Below, in pieces: positions 36,589 to 44,729 of a stretch of DNA of 64,000 nt (position 1 is its first letter; every line of letters begins with the position of its first letter). The stretch spans positions 868,001-932,000 of the forward strand of contig OY781061.1 in assembly GCA_963676515.1 (NCBI GenBank). The letters are read 5' to 3'. The notes beneath the pieces were generated by a model. It had not been told where the DNA came from. It searched no databases and worked only from the letters and a program-made list of their open reading frames with translations. Made by a program: the position numbers and the translations under genes. The stretch is from G963667145 sp963676515 [NCBI: Candidatus Cloacimonadota bacterium] (GTDB lineage Bacteria > Cloacimonadota > Cloacimonadia > G963667145).

Positions 36589-37370
36589 TAAGAGAGATAA
36601 TAGACAACGCGAAGCGACTAGTGGTGAAGATTGGCAGTAACACGCTGACGGCTGCTACGGGCGAGATAGATGTGCAGAGGGTTGCCGATATATGTGAGCA
36701 GATATGCTGGCTGATGGGCAAACACAAGCAGGTGATAGTGGTCTCCTCGGGAGCTCGGGTGTGTGGTGCAGGGCAGATAGGCAAGTGGGCACGCTACGAC
36801 GATATGTGCTACAAGCAGGCTTTGTGTGCCATCGGGCAGATAGAGCTCTTGCAAATTTACAAAGGCGAGTTCGCCACTACCGACAAGCAAATAGCTCAGC
36901 TGCTTTTGACCAGAGAAGATTTTGCCGACAATCGCCGTGTGCTGAATATCCGCAACACGCTTTTCACCTTACTCGATGAGGGCGTAGTGCCGATAGTCAA
37001 CGAAAACGACACAGTGTGCATACAGGAGCTGGAGATCGGCGACAACGACACATTGGCGGCACGAGTGGCAAGCCTTGCCAGTGCCGATGCGATGATTATC
37101 CTCAGCGATATCGATGGTATTTTTAATAAGAATCCGCACAAGTTTGCCGATGCGAAGCTGGTGCAAACTGTCGAGGACATCCAGAAGTTGAGAGGCGAGA
37201 TTATTATCGATGCTCCGGGTGCTCTGGGCAGAGGCGGTATCGAGACGAAATTGCAGGCAGCAGCAATGTTGCAGAAGCTCGGCGTGCCGACGATTATCAC
37301 CAATGGCAAGGAAAATGGCGTAATCAAGAAAATTTACAATAGGGAAAAAGAGGGCACTGTTTTTGTGTAA
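36585..37370 (+). CDS. proB: Glutamate 5-kinase
   Basis: First enzyme of proline synthesis: phosphorylates the gamma-carboxylate of glutamate with ATP. The 261 residues form an amino-acid-kinase fold without the C-terminal PUA domain found in the E. coli enzyme. Motifs seen are LVVKIGSNTL, VVSSGA, NENDTV, ILSDIDGIF and GRGGIETKLQAA. The start at 36585 is chosen because MIREI fits the family N-terminus and the ATG overlaps the upstream stop as ATGA; an earlier in-frame start at 36489 would add 32 unrelated residues. proC follows 42 bases later, while proA is not in the window. Confidence 0.92.
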   Translation: MIREIIDNAKRLVVKIGSNTLTAATGEIDVQRVADICEQICWLMGKHKQVIVVSSGARVCGAGQIGKWARYDDMCYKQALCAIGQIELLQIYKGEFATTDKQIAQLLLTREDFADNRRVLNIRNTLFTLLDEGVVPIVNENDTVCIQELEIGDNDTLAARVASLASADAMIILSDIDGIFNKNPHKFADAKLVQTVEDIQKLRGEIIIDAPGALGRGGIETKLQAAAMLQKLGVPTIITNGKENGVIKKIYNREKEGTVFV

Positions 37371-37412
37371 AGCACAAGAATAAAGCAGAAGTAGAATGTG
37401 GGAGGTGTGCAG

Positions 37413-38213
37413 ATGAAGATAGGTTTTGTGGGGCTCGGCAATATGGGCTCAGCTTTGGCAAAAGGGTTTGCCGCTGGCGATAAAGATGTAGATATCAAAT
37501 ATTTTGACCCGAATGTGAAGAATGAAGATTTTAGTAAATTGGAAGAGTTGTCAGAGTTGTGTAATTGGGCTGAGGTGCTTTTTTTGGCGGTGAAGCCTGC
37601 TGTTTGTAAGCAGGTTTGTGCAGATTTAGCTCCGCTTTTACAGTCCAAGAGACACTTGCTGGTGAGCATCGTGGCTGGTGTGGATGGTGAGAAGCTGGAG
37701 AGTTTCCTCAGTGAGGGTCGTCCTGTGGGCGATGCATTTCGTTGCTATGTGGTGGCGATGCCCAATACGCCTGTGATGGTCGCAGAGGGTGTGTGTTGCT
37801 ACTATTGTGCTGATGGACTTGGAGAGAGCGATGTCCAGCTGGTGGAAGAGCTTTTGGGTACTGTGGGCTTGGTGAAGAGGGTGTCTTGCGAGCAGATGGA
37901 TGCTGTGCCTGCTATTAGTGGCAGTGCTCCCGCGTATGTGTACCAGCTCATAGAGGCGATGGGACAGGCAGGAGTAGAGCAGGGGTTCACCGCGAAAGAT
38001 GCGTATGTACTGGCCTCACAGACGGTGCTGGGAGCAGCGAAGATGGTCTTGGAGAGCAAAGAGCATCCTGCTGTGTTGCGAGACAAGGTTTGCAGTCCCG
38101 GAGGCAGTACTATTCAGGCGGTTTTGCGGTTGCAGGCAGAGGGGTTTGCTACAGCGGTGCAGAAAGCGATGCGAGATTGCACAAGTAAGATTAAGAAAAT
38201 GAAAAAAGATTAG
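37413..38213 (+). CDS. proC: Pyrroline-5-carboxylate reductase
   Basis: Last enzyme of proline synthesis, reducing pyrroline-5-carboxylate to proline with NAD(P)H. The 266 residues begin with the Rossmann motif GFVGLGNMGSAL and include PNTPVMVAEG, ISGSAPAYVYQLIEAMG and the C-terminal signature SPGGSTIQAVL. The start MKIGF at 37413 has ggaggt at the right distance; an upstream in-frame GTG (37398) would place the start on top of that ribosome-binding site. Neighbouring proB supports the assignment. Confidence 0.95.
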   Translation: MKIGFVGLGNMGSALAKGFAAGDKDVDIKYFDPNVKNEDFSKLEELSELCNWAEVLFLAVKPAVCKQVCADLAPLLQSKRHLLVSIVAGVDGEKLESFLSEGRPVGDAFRCYVVAMPNTPVMVAEGVCCYYCADGLGESDVQLVEELLGTVGLVKRVSCEQMDAVPAISGSAPAYVYQLIEAMGQAGVEQGFTAKDAYVLASQTVLGAAKMVLESKEHPAVLRDKVCSPGGSTIQAVLRLQAEGFATAVQKAMRDCTSKIKKMKKD

Positions 38214-38226
38214 ATAGGAGGAGATT

Positions 38227-38520
38227 ATGATGAGGAAAGAAAGCTTTGAAAATTTCAAAGAGTATGCCAACCATTCTTTTTCGGTTTTGAGTAAAAAGAT
38301 GGAGAAAGTGATGAGGGTTTCAAATCTGAGGTTCAAAAAAAACTCTTTGACTTCAGCGATTTACAAACAAGAGGCGAAGATTGGGAGCTTGATTTTGGAG
38401 AACCAAAAAGATTTGGAAAACTTTGTGAAAAGCGATGAAATGAAGAAGATGCTAGAAAAGGTGACGCTTTTGAACAAAGAGATAAAAGAGCTGGAAAAAG
38501 AGATAGAACAAGCTAAGTGA
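38227..38520 (+). CDS. Small coiled-coil protein, function unknown
   Basis: Not recognised. The 97-residue protein is rich in Lys and Glu, with a strongly heptad-like C-terminal half ending KEIKELEKEIEQ and no membrane segment or signal peptide. A strong ribosome-binding site (aggagg) precedes tandem ATG codons at 38227 and 38230. Its stop overlaps the ruvX start as GTGA, so it is translated in step with ruvX. The N-terminal half (SNLRFKKNSLTSAIYKQEAKIGSL) resembles short bacterial coiled-coil proteins of unknown role. It is probably a structural or adaptor protein, but that is only inference. Confidence 0.7.
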   Translation: MMRKESFENFKEYANHSFSVLSKKMEKVMRVSNLRFKKNSLTSAIYKQEAKIGSLILENQKDLENFVKSDEMKKMLEKVTLLNKEIKELEKEIEQAK

Positions 38521-38924
38521 GCAGGTTAATTTGTTTGGATTACGGAGAAAAACGCATAGGCGTGGCAGTGTCCGACCCCTTGCAGATGTTCGCTAGACCT
38601 TTGAAGGTCTTGCCCGGAGGACAGGATTTTTTTGCTGAGTTTGCCCAAATTTTGGCAGAGTACACTCCCCAGAAGATTATCTTGGGGATGCCGTACGATT
38701 TGGAGGGCAGGAAGACGGATAAGTGCCTAGAGGTAGAATCTTTTGCCAAGGAGCTAGTGGCTCGTTTTTCTTTGCCAATGGAGTGTTACGACGAAGCTTT
38801 TTCGTCTGTGGATGCACGCAAAAAGTTGGCAAGAAAAGGGGTGAGCGACTTGCAACTAAAGGGTAAATTGGATATGTATGCAGCGGCAGAAATTTTGGGA
38901 AATTACCTAGAAAGGGGCAAATGA
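38517..38924 (+). CDS. ruvX: RuvX/YqgF RNase H-fold nuclease
   Basis: YqgF/RuvX is known from 16S rRNA 5'-end maturation and as a putative Holliday-junction resolvase. The 135-residue protein (usual length ~140) begins SRLICLDYGEKRIGVAVSDP, which holds the first RNase H-fold Asp and the family glycine. DEAFSSVDARKKL and a C-terminal DMYAAAEIL segment supply the other conserved acidic positions. The start is GTG at 38517, overlapping the previous stop. The stop overlaps mltG as ATGA. Confidence 0.92.
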   Translation: MSRLICLDYGEKRIGVAVSDPLQMFARPLKVLPGGQDFFAEFAQILAEYTPQKIILGMPYDLEGRKTDKCLEVESFAKELVARFSLPMECYDEAFSSVDARKKLARKGVSDLQLKGKLDMYAAAEILGNYLERGK

Positions 38925-39913
38925 AACGGAGTAAACTTTTATTTTTGAGTTCGATTTTCTTTTTAATTTTTCTGTCTATTTCTGGCGGATCATGGTGGAT
39001 TTTTGGACCTTTGGAAACTCAGAAGAAGATTGTCAGAATTCCTCAACATAGTTCGGCACGAAAAATTTCTAGTATATTGTACGAGAACGGGCTGATAAAA
39101 AGCAGGTTCTTTTTTTACCTTTATGTGCGACTCAGCGGTTTCGACAAGAAGCTTTCTTACGGCAAATACCTTTTCGATGGCGAGAACAGCGTGGTAGATG
39201 TGGTAGACATTTTGCTTTCGGGGCGTGTTTTTTTGTCCAAGGTGACGATAAAAGAGGGAAGCTCGCTCAAAGAGAGTTTAGACCAAATCGCTGAAAGTGG
39301 TTTGGTGGAGAGGTCTTTGCTGGATTCTTTGGCACACGACAAAATTTTTATAGATAGCCTTACGGGAATGAATCGGGAATCTTTGGAAGGGTTTGTCTAT
39401 CCCGAGACTTATTTTTTTGATGACAATATTTCGGGGCAAGAGCTGCTTACTCACATCGTGAAACATTTTTATCAGCTGACTACGGGGTTGGATTTTCTCG
39501 GGCAAAAAGAGCTGGACTTTTATCAGGTGTTGACCTTGGCATCGATAGTGGATAAAGAGTCTGTACTTGCAGAAGAGAAGCCACTGATAGCTAGTGTGTA
39601 TCTGAATCGCTTGGCTGTCGGACAAAGGCTACAGGCTGACCCGACGGTGGTTTATTTCTTGGAAAAATCAGGGAAAATCAGGAAGCGGGTTTTTTACAAC
39701 GACCTCAAGATAGACTCGCCGTACAACACTTATCTGCACAAGGGTTTACCTCCTACGCCGATTTGCAGTCCTACGGTTTCTGCTATTCAGGCTGTTTTGC
39801 AACCAGAGGTTACGGACTATTTCTATTTCGTAGCTTCTAGGGGTGGACAGCATGTTTTTTCCAAAACTTACAAAGAGCATTTGGGCAGAATTAAAAATAT
39901 TCGCGGGAAATAG
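38921..39913 (+). CDS. mltG: Endolytic murein transglycosylase MltG (YceG)
   Basis: MltG cuts nascent glycan strands in the periplasm and sets their length. The 330 residues begin with one membrane segment (about residues 5-25), then a LysM-like stretch and the MltG domain with EGFVYPETYFF, ADPTVVYFL, SPYNTYLHKGLPPTPICSP and the ending FSKTYKEHLGRIK. The motif usually written ASIVEKE reads ASIVDKE here; a Glu is kept at the second acidic position. The ruvX-mltG order is common in bacteria, and the two overlap by 4 bases. Confidence 0.93.
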   Translation: MKRSKLLFLSSIFFLIFLSISGGSWWIFGPLETQKKIVRIPQHSSARKISSILYENGLIKSRFFFYLYVRLSGFDKKLSYGKYLFDGENSVVDVVDILLSGRVFLSKVTIKEGSSLKESLDQIAESGLVERSLLDSLAHDKIFIDSLTGMNRESLEGFVYPETYFFDDNISGQELLTHIVKHFYQLTTGLDFLGQKELDFYQVLTLASIVDKESVLAEEKPLIASVYLNRLAVGQRLQADPTVVYFLEKSGKIRKRVFYNDLKIDSPYNTYLHKGLPPTPICSPTVSAIQAVLQPEVTDYFYFVASRGGQHVFSKTYKEHLGRIKNIRGK

Positions 39914-39919
39914 CACCGG

Positions 39920-40588
39920 ATGAGTAAACTTTTTTGGCGGTTTGGGGATAAAGGTGATTCTCTGGATTTGGTGAAAGCCAGAGGCAATCTGTGGGGTGTG
40001 GAAGCCAAGCGACTGGTGTTGATGGATCAGACGCACTCTACTTTGGTGAAGGCGGTGGAGCTTTCTGATCTGGGTTGCGGCTTTACCAAGCCAGCTCTGA
40101 GCGTGGTGGATGCTGTCTGCACAGATATGTCAGACATCTTGCTGGTGGTGAAGGGTGCTGATTGCGTGCCGATACTTTTTTATGATCCTGTCCACAATGC
40201 GGTGGCTGCTGCACACAGCGGGCGGAAAGGCACGCAAGATTCGATCTGCCTGAGGGTGCTGGAGAGGTTGCAAGCTCTGTATGGCAGTGAGCCACGAGAT
40301 TTGCAGGTGAGGATAGGACCGGGCGTGAGTGGTGAGCATTATCAGGTGTCGCAAGCTATTTATGATGAGTTCGTGGCACAGACTGGCGTAGCTCAGCCTG
40401 TGAGTGGGCATCTAGATTTGCGGAAGGTGATAGTAGCGGATTTGCTGCGAGCTGGAGTGAGCCAAGAGCACTTGCATTGCAACGAAGAGTGCACCTATTC
40501 GAGTGATAAATATTTTTCGTATCGGCGAGATAAGAGCTGTGGGCGACAGTTATCAGCTATTGGAGTTTTAGATGGAACAGATATTTGA
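39920..40588 (+). CDS. pgeF: PgeF/YfiH laccase-domain protein (purine nucleoside phosphorylase type)
   Basis: The 222 residues match the Cu-oxidase_4/YfiH family, whose members act as purine nucleoside phosphorylase/deaminase and clear misincorporated residues from peptidoglycan precursors (PgeF). Metal-site motifs are DQTHST, GADCVPIL and AAHSGRKGT. The last is normally AHAGWRG, so two usually invariant residues differ, though the His is kept. Placement right after mltG fits a cell-wall link. It starts 7 bases after the mltG stop and overlaps the next gene by 17 bases. Confidence 0.88.
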   Translation: MSKLFWRFGDKGDSLDLVKARGNLWGVEAKRLVLMDQTHSTLVKAVELSDLGCGFTKPALSVVDAVCTDMSDILLVVKGADCVPILFYDPVHNAVAAAHSGRKGTQDSICLRVLERLQALYGSEPRDLQVRIGPGVSGEHYQVSQAIYDEFVAQTGVAQPVSGHLDLRKVIVADLLRAGVSQEHLHCNEECTYSSDKYFSYRRDKSCGRQLSAIGVLDGTDI

Positions 40589-41753
40589 ATCAAAAAATTT
40601 TTTGTTAAAGGTAAATGAGAGTTGCCGAGAGGCTTTCTTGAAGATTAACAATAGGGAAGATTTCAAAGATGAGGGCGAATTGTGCGAGCTTTTGCAAAAG
40701 GCAAATATCCGCTCAGAGGATTTGCTTCGCTGCAAGGTGACAGATTTTGAACGAGAGTTCCAGCTAGCCAAAAAGCCGATAGTGCCAGAGCAGGCGGTGA
40801 ATTATCAGATGGAGAAGAGCGGCGATTATATCAAGAAAGACGCTCTTTTGGCGAGCGTGGTAGCGGATAAGCACAAGCTGAACTGTTTCGGAGACCAAGA
40901 ATATTATGTGGAAAAGTATGTGAACGAGAACTTTTTGGGCGACAACACCTATTTCCAAAACGGCTGTATCTACTCTGACAAAGATGGTAGCCCGTATCAG
41001 GACGAAAAGCATCGTCTGAATGTGCGGGATAAGTTTACGATTAACGACGATTTGCAGCAAGAGGTGGAAGAGCCTTTTTATGGAGATCTGGAAGTTTTTG
41101 GGAATATTTTGAATACCAAAATCGAGGTAATCGGCAGATTGGTGGTGCATGGTAGCATCTCCGCTAGTCAGGTCAAGGTTCACGATATTTTGGTGGTGCA
41201 CAAGAATGTGATGGAATACTCGAGGGTGGAGGTGCTGAAAGATGCCAGTATGGCTGCGGCGACCAACTCGACGATTATTTGTGGTGGCAATATTTTCTTT
41301 AATACTGGGATTACTGCGTGCAAACTGATTTGTGAAAAAAGCGTGGTGAGCGATTCTAGCTTTAGCGTGATAAAGTCTGGCGAAGTGGAGCTGGGCGAAT
41401 CTTTGATTTGTGCGAATGTGGGCAATAATGTGCAGCTGCCTCTGGCGTTGTCTATCGGCGTGTTGCCTTATTCCAAATACTGCTTGGAAGAGCTCAACAA
41501 ACAGTATTATGCGGATGCTGACAACGGTAGCGATATTATGGAGAAGATAACAGTGCTGAACCAGAGGTTGCAGGACGGTATCTACAATTCTTACGATGTG
41601 GGGCAAGTGGAGAAGAAATATTTGCGAATCACGGGCAGTTTGCATCTCGGTGTGGATATCTCTATTTACAATCTGCGTGAAACTGTGCAGAAGGAAGAGA
41701 AAGGCGTCGAGTTGTCTATGGGCAATGGTTGTATTATCAAAAGGTTCTTTTAG
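40572..41753 (+). CDS. FapA/DUF342-like protein
   Basis: The 393-residue protein carries, from about residue 165, a repetitive beta-strand region of short hydrophobic-Gly turns (GDLEVFGNIL, GRLVVHGSI, GGNIFFNTGI, SGEVELGESLICANVGNN). That is the right-handed beta-helix pattern of FapA/DUF342 proteins, which are linked to flagellar assembly and polar determinant functions in some bacteria. The N-terminal ~160 residues are less typical and no enzymatic motif is seen. It starts inside the 3' end of pgeF (17-base overlap). No flagellar gene is nearby, so the role is open. Confidence 0.7.
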   Translation: MEQIFESKNFLLKVNESCREAFLKINNREDFKDEGELCELLQKANIRSEDLLRCKVTDFEREFQLAKKPIVPEQAVNYQMEKSGDYIKKDALLASVVADKHKLNCFGDQEYYVEKYVNENFLGDNTYFQNGCIYSDKDGSPYQDEKHRLNVRDKFTINDDLQQEVEEPFYGDLEVFGNILNTKIEVIGRLVVHGSISASQVKVHDILVVHKNVMEYSRVEVLKDASMAAATNSTIICGGNIFFNTGITACKLICEKSVVSDSSFSVIKSGEVELGESLICANVGNNVQLPLALSIGVLPYSKYCLEELNKQYYADADNGSDIMEKITVLNQRLQDGIYNSYDVGQVEKKYLRITGSLHLGVDISIYNLRETVQKEEKGVELSMGNGCIIKRFF

Positions 41754-41767
41754 TAGAGGTGGAGACG

Positions 41768-43117
41768 ATGCAAGGTAACTGTTTCGATACTATGGTCGCT
41801 CTGGCTACCGCCAAGGGTATGGGAGCAATAGCGATGGTGAGGGTGTCGGGAGCTGAGGCTGTGCCGATTGTGGATGGCTTCTTTGCGGGGAGGTCGTCAT
41901 TGCTGTCTGTGCCTGCTCATCGTGCTTGTGTGGGCGAGTTTAGAGATGGTTCGATGTTTGTGGACGAAGTGGTGGTTACTGTCTATCGTGCTCCTGCCAG
42001 CTACACTGGCGAAGATATGGTAGAGATATGCATGCACGGCAGTAGCTATATATATAGCAAGGTGATGGAGTGCCTCTTGCGGCAAGCGAGAATGGCTACG
42101 CCTGGTGAGTTCACCAAAAGGTCATTTCTGCACGGGAAGATGGACCTGACCAAAGCGGAGTCGGTGGATGACCTCATCAGAGCGAAGACTGCCAAATCTC
42201 ACCAGCTAGCCACGGGGCAATATCAGGGCAAGCTTTTTGAGAAGATAACCGCTAGTTTGTCTTTACTGGGAGCTAGGCGAGCGGAGCTGGAGCTGGAGAT
42301 AGACTTCTTGGAGCAAGGACTGCAACAAGTGGATATGGCTGATTTCCGAGTGAAGATTTTGCAGATTAAGCAAGATTTGGAAGCACTGTTGCAGAGTGCA
42401 GACGATGGGCTGATGATAAAAGATGGCTACAAGGTAGTGCTGGTAGGCGGTGTCAACGCAGGTAAGTCGAGCATATTCAACGCACTACTGGCAAGTAATA
42501 GAGCGATAGTGACTCCTGTGGCAGGAACGACCCGAGATTACCTGGAGGAGGTCATCTCGCTGGACGGTTATCTTGTGAGGGTGTACGACACGGCAGGATT
42601 ACGCCAGACAGACTGCCAGATAGAGCGAGAGGGCATTAGCAGGTCTCTGCAACTTCTGCAAGAAGCTCATCTGATTTTGAGTGTAGGCAGTCCCGATGTG
42701 GAGTTTCAAGATTTGCCCAGCGATGTCGACCAAAGTAAGGTGAAGAAGATTTTTAATAAGACAGATTTATCGACGGATGAGCAGCTGAAAAAGATAGAAA
42801 AAGCTGGTTGTCTTTTGTGCTCTGCTGTCAGGGAAGATGGTTTGGCTAATGTGAGGCAAGAACTTTCCAGCAGGTTGCAACAAGCGGGCGAAGAGCTGGA
42901 CAATGGAATGCTAAGTTCCGCCAGACAAAAGGGATGTGTGAGCAGTTGCATCGTTTATTTGCAAAAGGCTTTGCAATCTATTGACGATGATTTGGGGTTT
43001 GAGTTTATTGCTTTTGAGCTGGGGCTTGCCAGTGGCTCTCTGGAGCAGATGGTGGGCAAAGTGAGTAGCGAAGATATTTTGCACAATATTTTTGCTAATT
43101 TTTGTATAGGTAAATAA
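41768..43117 (+). CDS. mnmE: tRNA modification GTPase MnmE
   Basis: With MnmG, MnmE builds the carboxymethylaminomethyl group on U34 of certain tRNAs, using GTP, tetrahydrofolate and glycine. The 449 residues keep the N-terminal folate domain (DTMVALATAKGMGAIAMVRVSG), the G1 motif GGVNAGKSS, G3 DTAGLR, G4 NKTD and the C-terminal CIGK ending with the catalytic Cys. ggtggag lies just upstream of the ATG at 41768; an earlier in-frame ATG at 41729 would add residues that overlap the previous gene and do not fit the family. mnmG is not in the window. Confidence 0.96.
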   Translation: MQGNCFDTMVALATAKGMGAIAMVRVSGAEAVPIVDGFFAGRSSLLSVPAHRACVGEFRDGSMFVDEVVVTVYRAPASYTGEDMVEICMHGSSYIYSKVMECLLRQARMATPGEFTKRSFLHGKMDLTKAESVDDLIRAKTAKSHQLATGQYQGKLFEKITASLSLLGARRAELELEIDFLEQGLQQVDMADFRVKILQIKQDLEALLQSADDGLMIKDGYKVVLVGGVNAGKSSIFNALLASNRAIVTPVAGTTRDYLEEVISLDGYLVRVYDTAGLRQTDCQIEREGISRSLQLLQEAHLILSVGSPDVEFQDLPSDVDQSKVKKIFNKTDLSTDEQLKKIEKAGCLLCSAVREDGLANVRQELSSRLQQAGEELDNGMLSSARQKGCVSSCIVYLQKALQSIDDDLGFEFIAFELGLASGSLEQMVGKVSSEDILHNIFANFCIGK

Positions 43118-43120
43118 GCG

Positions 43121-43140
43121 AAAGTTTTTTAAAAAACTTT
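43121..43140. promoter_or_regulatory. Perfect 20-bp A+T palindrome between mnmE and rng
   Basis: aaagttttttaaaaaacttt is a perfect inverted repeat 3 bases after the mnmE stop and 57 bases before rng. As RNA the hairpin would lack a following U run, so a simple terminator is doubtful. It could be an operator, a weak attenuator or part of the rng leader. Confidence 0.4.
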
Positions 43141-43196
43141 GGATAAAAATAAATTTTGTTCTGATTAATTTTGGTTGGAATGGGGAAGGTTTTACT

Positions 43197-44729
43197 ATGA
43201 AGAGAGAAGTTTTGGTGAATGTGTGCCCTGATCGTAACAGGGTGGCGATGCTGGAAGACAATAAGATAGTCGAGTTTGTCGTGGACAAGCACAATGAAAA
43301 ATCTGTGCTGGGCAATGTTTACAAAGGCATCGTGAAAGATGTTTTGCCTGGAATCGGCTCCGCTTTTGTGGACATCGGTCTGAAGCGGACAGCATTTTTG
43401 CATTACGAAGATATTGTCTTGGGTTGCCTAGATGATGAAAACTCTAACAAAACGCCCGGTAAGAGGCTAAAGTATTACGACTCAGACTCTTCTCATATCG
43501 ATAAGTACCTTTTCCCTGGCTCGGAGATAGTCGTGCAGATCAAAAGGTCGCCAGTGGGAAATAAAGGTGCAAAAGTGGTGGGTAAACTTTCTATTCCCGG
43601 CAGATTTTTGATTCTTTTGCCCAATTCTAGTAAGATTCGCTTTTCCAAAAAGATTGTCAGTAAGCAGGTTAAATCTAAGATTCGCAAGATATTGGACGAA
43701 ATTGAAAACGAGGGTTTCGGATTTATCGTCAGGACAGAGGCTCTGGGCAAAGACAAAGAAGATTACCAAAACGAGTACAATCTGCTCAAGAGTACCTACG
43801 AGCAGATCAAAAAGTCGCAAGAGATGCAAGCCCCTTGTTGCTTGTACGACCAAAATGAGCTGGAAAATATCTTGATTAGGGATATTTTGCGGAGCGATAC
43901 GGACAAGATAATCGTCGATGATCGGGATTTGCGGGACAGATTGCGGGAGAAGTTGACCGTTTTCGAGCCTGAGCTTGTCAGTCGCTTGGAGTTTTTTGAA
44001 GAGCAGAGTGCTTTATTTGATGTGTACAATCTGCAAAAAGAGATAGACAAAGCCCTGAGACCAACTGTGCCGTTGCCTGCTGGTGGCAACATTATGATAG
44101 AGCAGACGGAAGCTCTGGTGGTGATAGATGTGAATACGGGCAGTTTCGTTAGTGGGGCGAACTACGATTCCACGATTAAGATTATCAACAAAGAGGCTGC
44201 CAAAGAGGCTGTGCGGCAGATTCGGTTGCGGAATCTCGGCGGAATTATTATCATCGATTTTATCGATATGACCAAGAGTGCCGACAGAGAGCAGGTTTTT
44301 TCGCTTTTGAGTAATGAGCTGAAAAAAGATAGCAACAAAACGGTTTGTTATCCTTTTTCCAAGCTGGGCTTGGTGGAAATATCTCGCAAGAGGGCGAATC
44401 GCAACTTGCTGAATCGCTCATCTTATCGCTGTCCGACTTGCCAAGGCGTGGGTAGCATTTTGCAAGAGGAGCATTTGGCTATCAATCTCAGGCGTTCGCT
44501 GCGAAAGGTTTCTTATTTCACCAAAGGGCGTGAGCTAGATGTGGTCGTGCATCCCGTGATGAAAGATTTCATCGAGTCTGAGCGAGATTTTCTGGAAACT
44601 ATCGAGAACAAAATCAACTTAGTCCAAGATGTTTATATGGCTCGAGACCATTTTCGAGTTTTTTACACAGAGACGAAAAAGGAGATAATCTTCAATGACT
44701 TACCAAGAGTTTTTGGAGTATATTTATAA
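43197..44729 (+). CDS. rng: Ribonuclease G/E family endoribonuclease
   Basis: Cleaves single-stranded A/U-rich RNA in rRNA processing and mRNA decay. The 510 residues are RNase G-like in length and lack the long C-terminal scaffold of RNase E. An S1 domain (LGNVYKGIVKDVLPGIGSAFVDIGL) is followed by the catalytic DNase I-like part with VVIDVNTGSF and IIIIDFIDM, whose aspartates bind the metal, and CPTCQGVG, the zinc-link motif. gggaagg lies about 8 bases before the ATG. The 3' end overlaps folC by 35 bases. Confidence 0.95.
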   Translation: MKREVLVNVCPDRNRVAMLEDNKIVEFVVDKHNEKSVLGNVYKGIVKDVLPGIGSAFVDIGLKRTAFLHYEDIVLGCLDDENSNKTPGKRLKYYDSDSSHIDKYLFPGSEIVVQIKRSPVGNKGAKVVGKLSIPGRFLILLPNSSKIRFSKKIVSKQVKSKIRKILDEIENEGFGFIVRTEALGKDKEDYQNEYNLLKSTYEQIKKSQEMQAPCCLYDQNELENILIRDILRSDTDKIIVDDRDLRDRLREKLTVFEPELVSRLEFFEEQSALFDVYNLQKEIDKALRPTVPLPAGGNIMIEQTEALVVIDVNTGSFVSGANYDSTIKIINKEAAKEAVRQIRLRNLGGIIIIDFIDMTKSADREQVFSLLSNELKKDSNKTVCYPFSKLGLVEISRKRANRNLLNRSSYRCPTCQGVGSILQEEHLAINLRRSLRKVSYFTKGRELDVVVHPVMKDFIESERDFLETIENKINLVQDVYMARDHFRVFYTETKKEIIFNDLPRVFGVYL

